Source: Irineochytrium annulatum (Eukaryota > Chytridiomycota > Chytridiomycetes > Chytridiales > Chytridiaceae). Taken from it: 10,855 bases of DNA. The stretch is taken from contig JADGJL010001032.1 of assembly GCA_027600665.1 (NCBI GenBank), positions 1 to 10,855 on the forward strand. Direction: 5' to 3'. Each line of letters starts with the position of its first letter. Position 1 is the first letter of the stretch. This document shows positions 7,767-10,855 of this stretch, piece by piece. The notes below the pieces were generated by a model. That model did no database searches. It was not told the DNA's origin and saw nothing but the letters and a program-made list of their open reading frames with translations. Both the position numbers and the translations under genes were made by a program.

Positions 7767-9176
7767 ATGCATCTCCTCGTGATCGCGATGGGCAGCACGA
7801 TCTTGCAGGCGAAATCGCCGTCCTCGGACTCCATGGCCATCTCGCTGCCTCCTACAACAGTTTGTTCATTGCTGTCACATTCCTGCGTGGCTCACTCGCT
7901 ATGCTAGCTACTTGGCACCGTCAAACGCCATGATGGGTCGCTGTTTCCGTCGTTGGACACTTCCAAAGTGATCGACGTGCACGCCATGCGGACCGGCGCG
8001 AATCTGACGTTGCCCCTAGTCTTCTACGTGAGGAAGTTGATCACGACCGAGCGCGACAGGACGCCGGAGCACGTACCCATGGGCGTCGTAATTCTCGCGG
8101 GAACGGACACGATGGACGAGGTGACAACGCTTCATCGACTTTGTTCGAGCCCTGATGGCTCTTAACAAGATATACAGTTTGCCTTCACCCTCTCCCTCCT
8201 CGGCGGCCTCGACCTGCCGGCCCCAACCGGCGCCCGTCTTGTCGCTACCGTACTTACGGGCGCAATGCGGCCTTCGGATGCCATTGATTTCGACGGGCCT
8301 CTGAACGTCCGTGACGCCATCAGGGTTCTGCGGGACCTCCTCGTGCACCGCGTGCCTCCCATAAGCAAACCGGCTCCGGTTGTTGTCGTGATGGGGTCAA
8401 GGATTCACAGGGGCGATGAAGTGTGGAAGACGCACACGAGGGATCTGGAGGAGAGTTTCACCTCCGTTGGAAGTGGGGGTTGGGAGGGCAGCGGTGTTGG
8501 ACGGTTGGATCGTGGACAAGTCGTGTGGATGCGGGACGCGTATTGGAGCGCAGCGTCGTGGGAGAACACTCCGTGGATGTGCATGGAGTTTGAGGGGCGG
8601 AAGATTGACTGCAGGACCGAGTTTAGCTTGTTGCGGTGGGAGGATTTCAAGAGACGGAGGGTCGTGTGTTTGGGCCTAGGCATGGGGATGGAGCAGGACG
8701 CTGTGGAAGCGGATAAGGAGGATCGCGCCTGGCTGGAGAACGAGGATAAGAGGTTAAGGACTGCGGCGCCGCCGAGTACCACGCTGTGGACTTACCCGCG
8801 ATCGGAGAGCGCGGTACCGAAGAGCGTGATCAATAACGTCTCGCAACAGCGCACCTTCGATCCCAGCCTGCAGGTGGTACGCGCGATGGTGGACCAGGTG
8901 GACGCGATCGTTCTCTCGCTGCCGGGTGCCGGGTCTTTGTCTATCAGCACGCGGGCGTATTTAAGGCAGTTCACCAAGCGCGTTGGAATTGTGCTGACGG
9001 CGAGGAGTTGGGGTCCGAATTTCGACGATGATCTGTACAAGGGCAGCACGTATGAGAAGGATGGCTTCGAAGTCCGGGAATATGACGGGCTGAACGCGTA
9101 CAGGGCGCGGATTGTGAAGCTCTTTAAGATGGCTGTCGAGGACAAAATTAACAGGTTAACCCGAGCGAAGTTGTAA
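7767..9176 (+). CDS. Diverged L-asparaginase/glutaminase-family protein
   Basis: Family members hydrolyse asparagine to aspartate and ammonia. Exons: 7767-7859, 7908-8120, 8178-9176, with GT-AG introns of 48 and 57 nt, both phase 0; 434 residues. Matches: H-L-L-V-I-A-M-G-S-T11-I near the N-terminus (family A-T-G-G-T-I); G-V-V-I-L-A-G-T97-D98-T-M-D-E (family H-G-T-D-T-M-E-E); T-V-L-T-G-A-M-R-P-S-D-A-I-D-F-D-G-P-L-N; V-W-K186-T-H-T-R-D (family V-x-K-T-x-T). The core Thr, Thr-Asp and Lys are thus present, but the first Gly-Gly is Gly-Ser, the His before G-T-D-T is Ala, and no Tyr matches the flexible-loop Tyr. Between this core and the C-terminal lobe (from about V-D-Q-V-D-A-I-V-L-S) lies a longer, charged, Trp-rich segment. 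Near the C-terminus, Y-R-A-R-I-V-K-L-F-K-M-A fits the family's K-A-R-x-L-L-x-L-A-L. The ATG at 7665, in frame, would add 34 Pro-rich residues (468 total). Family confident; activity uncertain. Confidence 0.75.
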
Positions 9177-9395
9177 ATATAAACAAAACTATAAATATAT
9201 CTAGGCCATGGTTTGAAGCCCAGGCCAATTCCGCGAGCCCGCCATGAAGCTAAAAATACGTAATCGGCGCCGACGTCATTCCAATTCTGGCACACACCAA
9301 GCAAAATCAAAAAGACTTGGTCGAAAAACCTCGCCAGCGTCCACATTTCTCATCGCCCTTCCTTCTTCCTCAACCCAAGGCGTTCATTTAACGAA
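9177..9395. other. Intergenic: asparaginase-like 3' flank and Yop1-like promoter
   Basis: These 219 bases lie between two plus-strand genes. The first 30 are strongly AT-rich (TAAATATAAACAAAAC and a TATAAATATAT run), suitable for 3' end formation. The part before 9395 is CT-rich (CCTTCCTTCTTCCTC), as often seen upstream of fungal starts. No ORF or RNA gene is supported. Confidence 0.5.
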
Positions 9396-10173
9396 ATGGA
9401 GCAAATCAAGGCTTACGAGCAGCAGTTTGGTGTGTATTGGCTGCATTCGGCTTGAAGCGAGGTCGGCGGATTTGGATCGCTGGATGGCTGGTATCGCGGC
9501 CCGGAGGCGCGACCGAGGGTCCCTGGTGGCGAGCACGGTCCTTCGATGGTCGGGCCGTCGTTGGCGCTGGGCGGGTTGAGGAATGCCTTGATCGCATCGC
9601 TACAATGCTCCACGAAAGCGGAGCGCCGCCATTAAACTCCTCTACAAGTTCCATGGTTGCTAAATCCCACCCGTCACTGTAGACCATTATCTGTCCAAGT
9701 TCCGCACTCTGAACGAGATTGAGGCCAAGACAAAGGTTCCCAAGGTTTACATCGCGGTCGTCGGCTACCTCCTCGTCACCATCTCCGTGTTTTTCAACAT
9801 CTACGCCGACTTCACCGTCTCCCTCCTTTCGGTCGTGTACCCGACTTACCGGCTCCTGCAGAGCATTCAACTGAAGGACCACGAGGGCGTAAAGACGTTC
9901 GGGTTCTACTTCGCGTTGGTGGCCATTTGGGACTTCATCGAGATCCCCCTGCTGGATGTATTCTCGGCGTATGTGCCTTACTACTATGTCGTGAAGGTAC
10001 GCGTGTTTGGCAGATGTGTTTTCCTATTGATGGCGGCTAACTAAGTGTTTCGGTTTTCATAGCTTGGCGCGCTCGTCTGGATGTTTTTCCCTGGCTACCT
10101 CGGCGCTAACGTCATCCACGGCGTCGTCGCACCCCACTTCGAGAAGCTGATCGCTGAGAAGAAGTCCGAGTAG
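9396..10173 (+). CDS. YOP1: ER-membrane-shaping protein, Yop1/REEP5 (DP1/TB2/HVA22) family
   Basis: Members use two wedge-like hydrophobic hairpins to curve tubular ER membrane, with reticulons. Exons: 9396-9429, 9683-9996, 10063-10173, giving 152 residues (yeast Yop1 is 180). Introns are 253 and 66 nt; the second has a textbook GCTAAC branch point before CATAG. The codon split across junction one restores F-D-H-Y-L-S-K-F, as in the family's short N-terminal helix. Then K-T-K-V-P-K-V-Y leads into the first hydrophobic hairpin (about 33-60), the conserved V-Y-P-T-Y-R (Y-P-x-Y signature), a charged Q-L-K-D-H-E-G-V-K-T, and the second hairpin with W-D-F-I-E-I-P-L-L-D-V-F and Y-V-P-Y-Y-Y-V-V-K (family F-P-F-Y-Y-x-x-K). 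The C-terminal exon gives a third hydrophobic stretch, then V-V-A-P-H-F-E-K-L and a charged end. The family's Trp after the charged turn (as in K-W-L-x-Y-W) is missing. Confidence 0.93.
9430..9682 (+). other. Long GC-rich first intron of the Yop1-like gene
   Basis: The intron opens GTGTGT and closes CACTGTAG, with TTGCTAAAT as probable branch site near 9659. At 253 nt it is clearly longer than all other introns in the window (42-135 nt), and its middle (about 9460-9570) is GC-rich rather than T-rich. I looked for C/D-box (TGATGA, CTGA) and H/ACA signatures and saw no convincing pair. Confidence 0.8.
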
Positions 10174-10560
10174 AGCATGGTTGAAGGATTACAGTCCGTG
10201 CTGGGGCCCTACCCGGCCGAGGATCGATGGAGTTTGTGATCGACTGTAGTGGTATTTTTTGTAGTTTGTGCTTTTGCTTATCCTCTTTGACATTTATAAT
10301 TGGCAGCTGTTGCTTATTTTTTTTCTGGTCATCCCAACCCCGTTGTCGCCTCTAGCCATGGATTGTTTGCTACTCAACTTGTACCTTGCCATGTCGAGCC
10401 TCTTCCATCACCCACTCCTCCTCACCTCACAATCCTTGCTTGCTCCTTTGTTGTTTCTGTCGCAAAATATGATTAAGGATTAAAGTTCAATTTATTTGAG
10501 GAGATATAATGATTGTCGAAAGCGAACGTAGCTTCCTGTTCAGCACACCGATTTGAAGAT
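10174..10560. other. Intergenic: Yop1-like 3' flank and F-box gene 5' flank
   Basis: These 387 bases contain T-rich tracts (about 10252-10262 and 10316-10325) fitting the 3' end of the Yop1-like transcript, then CT-rich sequence and an AT-rich stretch (about 10465-10510) ahead of the next start codon. No exact AATAAA was found on the plus strand. The open frame at 10268-10483 is Leu-rich, with no family resemblance, and is not called. Confidence 0.5.
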
Positions 10561-10855
10561 ATGGCTCTCTCACCGATGCCACCGCCTCCCGGGGCAGCGA
10601 TCGACGCCGAGACCCATCCCACGAAGCGCAAGGCGACCCCCAACATGGAGAAGGCTCTCCCGCGGCCGCCAACCGTCACTATCGGGTCGCTACCAGACGG
10701 GATCCTGGTTGCCATCTTCAACTATCTCCAACCAAGGCCTCAGGATCCGTTCGTCGCCCCGCAGCCCTTTCCTCTGGACCGCCTCGTCTGCCACCCTCAG
10801 GCCGCCAGGATCGCGACCTACTCCTCTCCCCCGACCTCCCATCGTTCCATCCGAC
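10561..10855 (+). CDS. Probable F-box protein, 5' part only
   Basis: An open frame starts with ATG at 10561 and runs 98 codons to the window edge. The first 38 residues are Pro/Ala-rich and probably disordered. Then comes I-G-S-L-P-D-G-I-L-V-A-I-F-N-Y-L, close to the first half of an F-box (L-P-x-E-I-L-x-x-I-F-x-Y-L), which binds Skp1 in SCF ubiquitin ligases, and about twenty residues later D-R-L-V-C, where the family usually has L-x-x-V-C-x-x-W. The residues after that Cys (H-P-Q-A-A-R-I-A) do not give the Trp, so an intron or a reading-frame change may lie at about 10790-10815. F-box proteins recruit targets through C-terminal repeats, which lie outside the window. The frame could also be a leucine-rich-repeat or unrelated protein. 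Confidence 0.5.
   Translation, partial: MALSPMPPPPGAAIDAETHPTKRKATPNMEKALPRPPTVTIGSLPDGILVAIFNYLQPRPQDPFVAPQPFPLDRLVCHPQAARIATYSSPPTSHRSIR

Noticed and set aside
8792..9346. 184-codon minus-strand open frame with hydrophobic stretches
   Set aside because: Antisense to the asparaginase-like C-terminal coding region; the hydrophobic runs are by-products of the opposite-strand codons.
9406..9882. 158-codon minus-strand open frame over the Yop1-like intron 1 and exon 2
   Set aside because: No domain seen, and it overlaps strongly conserved Yop1 coding sequence on the other strand.
1..10855. Transposons, terminal or inverted repeats, CRISPR arrays, tRNA or rRNA genes, biosynthetic cluster
   Set aside because: I looked for transposase or reverse-transcriptase motifs, regularly spaced repeats and cloverleaf-like sequence and saw none; the genes are unrelated housekeeping families.

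Overview
The window reads as gene-dense eukaryotic nuclear DNA, most likely from a fungus. Every gene whose structure could be followed is split by short GT-AG introns (42 to 135 nt, one of 253 nt), several with a CTAAC- or TACTAAT-like branch point. The proteins are eukaryotic housekeeping families: an Sm core protein, the CAF1/POP2 deadenylase, a tail-anchored class-3 aldehyde dehydrogenase, FACT subunit SSRP1/Pob3 and a Yop1/REEP-type ER-shaping protein. SSRP1 carries its own C-terminal HMG box, which yeast Pob3 lacks. That argues against a typical yeast-like or filamentous Dikaryon and suggests an early-diverging (for example zoosporic) fungus or a related opisthokont. The lineage is an inference, not a proof.

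Layout from left to right: (1) SmD3, minus strand, cut by the left edge (1-460). (2) CAF1/POP2 deadenylase, minus strand, six exons (723-1811). (3) A 624-base divergent gap that holds an ankyrin-like fragment. (4) Fatty aldehyde dehydrogenase (ALDH3/Hfd1-like), plus strand, eight exons (2436-4501). (5) A 447-base convergent, T-rich 3' region. (6) SSRP1 with HMG box, minus strand, nine exons (4949-7638). (7) A very tight divergent promoter region. (8) A diverged L-asparaginase-like protein, plus strand, three exons (7767 or 7665 to 9176). (9) Yop1/REEP5-like protein, plus strand, three exons (9396-10173). (10) The 5' end of a probable F-box protein, plus strand, running off the right edge (10561-10855).

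The genes do not form a pathway cluster. SmD3 and CAF1 both act on RNA (splicing, deadenylation), the ALDH and Yop1 proteins both belong to the endomembrane system, and SSRP1 acts on chromatin. Nothing beyond normal gene crowding suggests joint function, except possibly the SSRP1/asparaginase-like divergent pair, which must share promoter DNA. All exon models were built by eye from splice signals, phase and conserved family motifs; reading frame is kept across every junction. I found no mobile element, CRISPR array, tRNA, rRNA or obvious novel multi-gene system. The most unusual items are the HMG-fused SSRP1, the asparaginase-like protein with altered active-site motifs and a lineage-specific-looking insertion, and the orphan ankyrin-like fragment.
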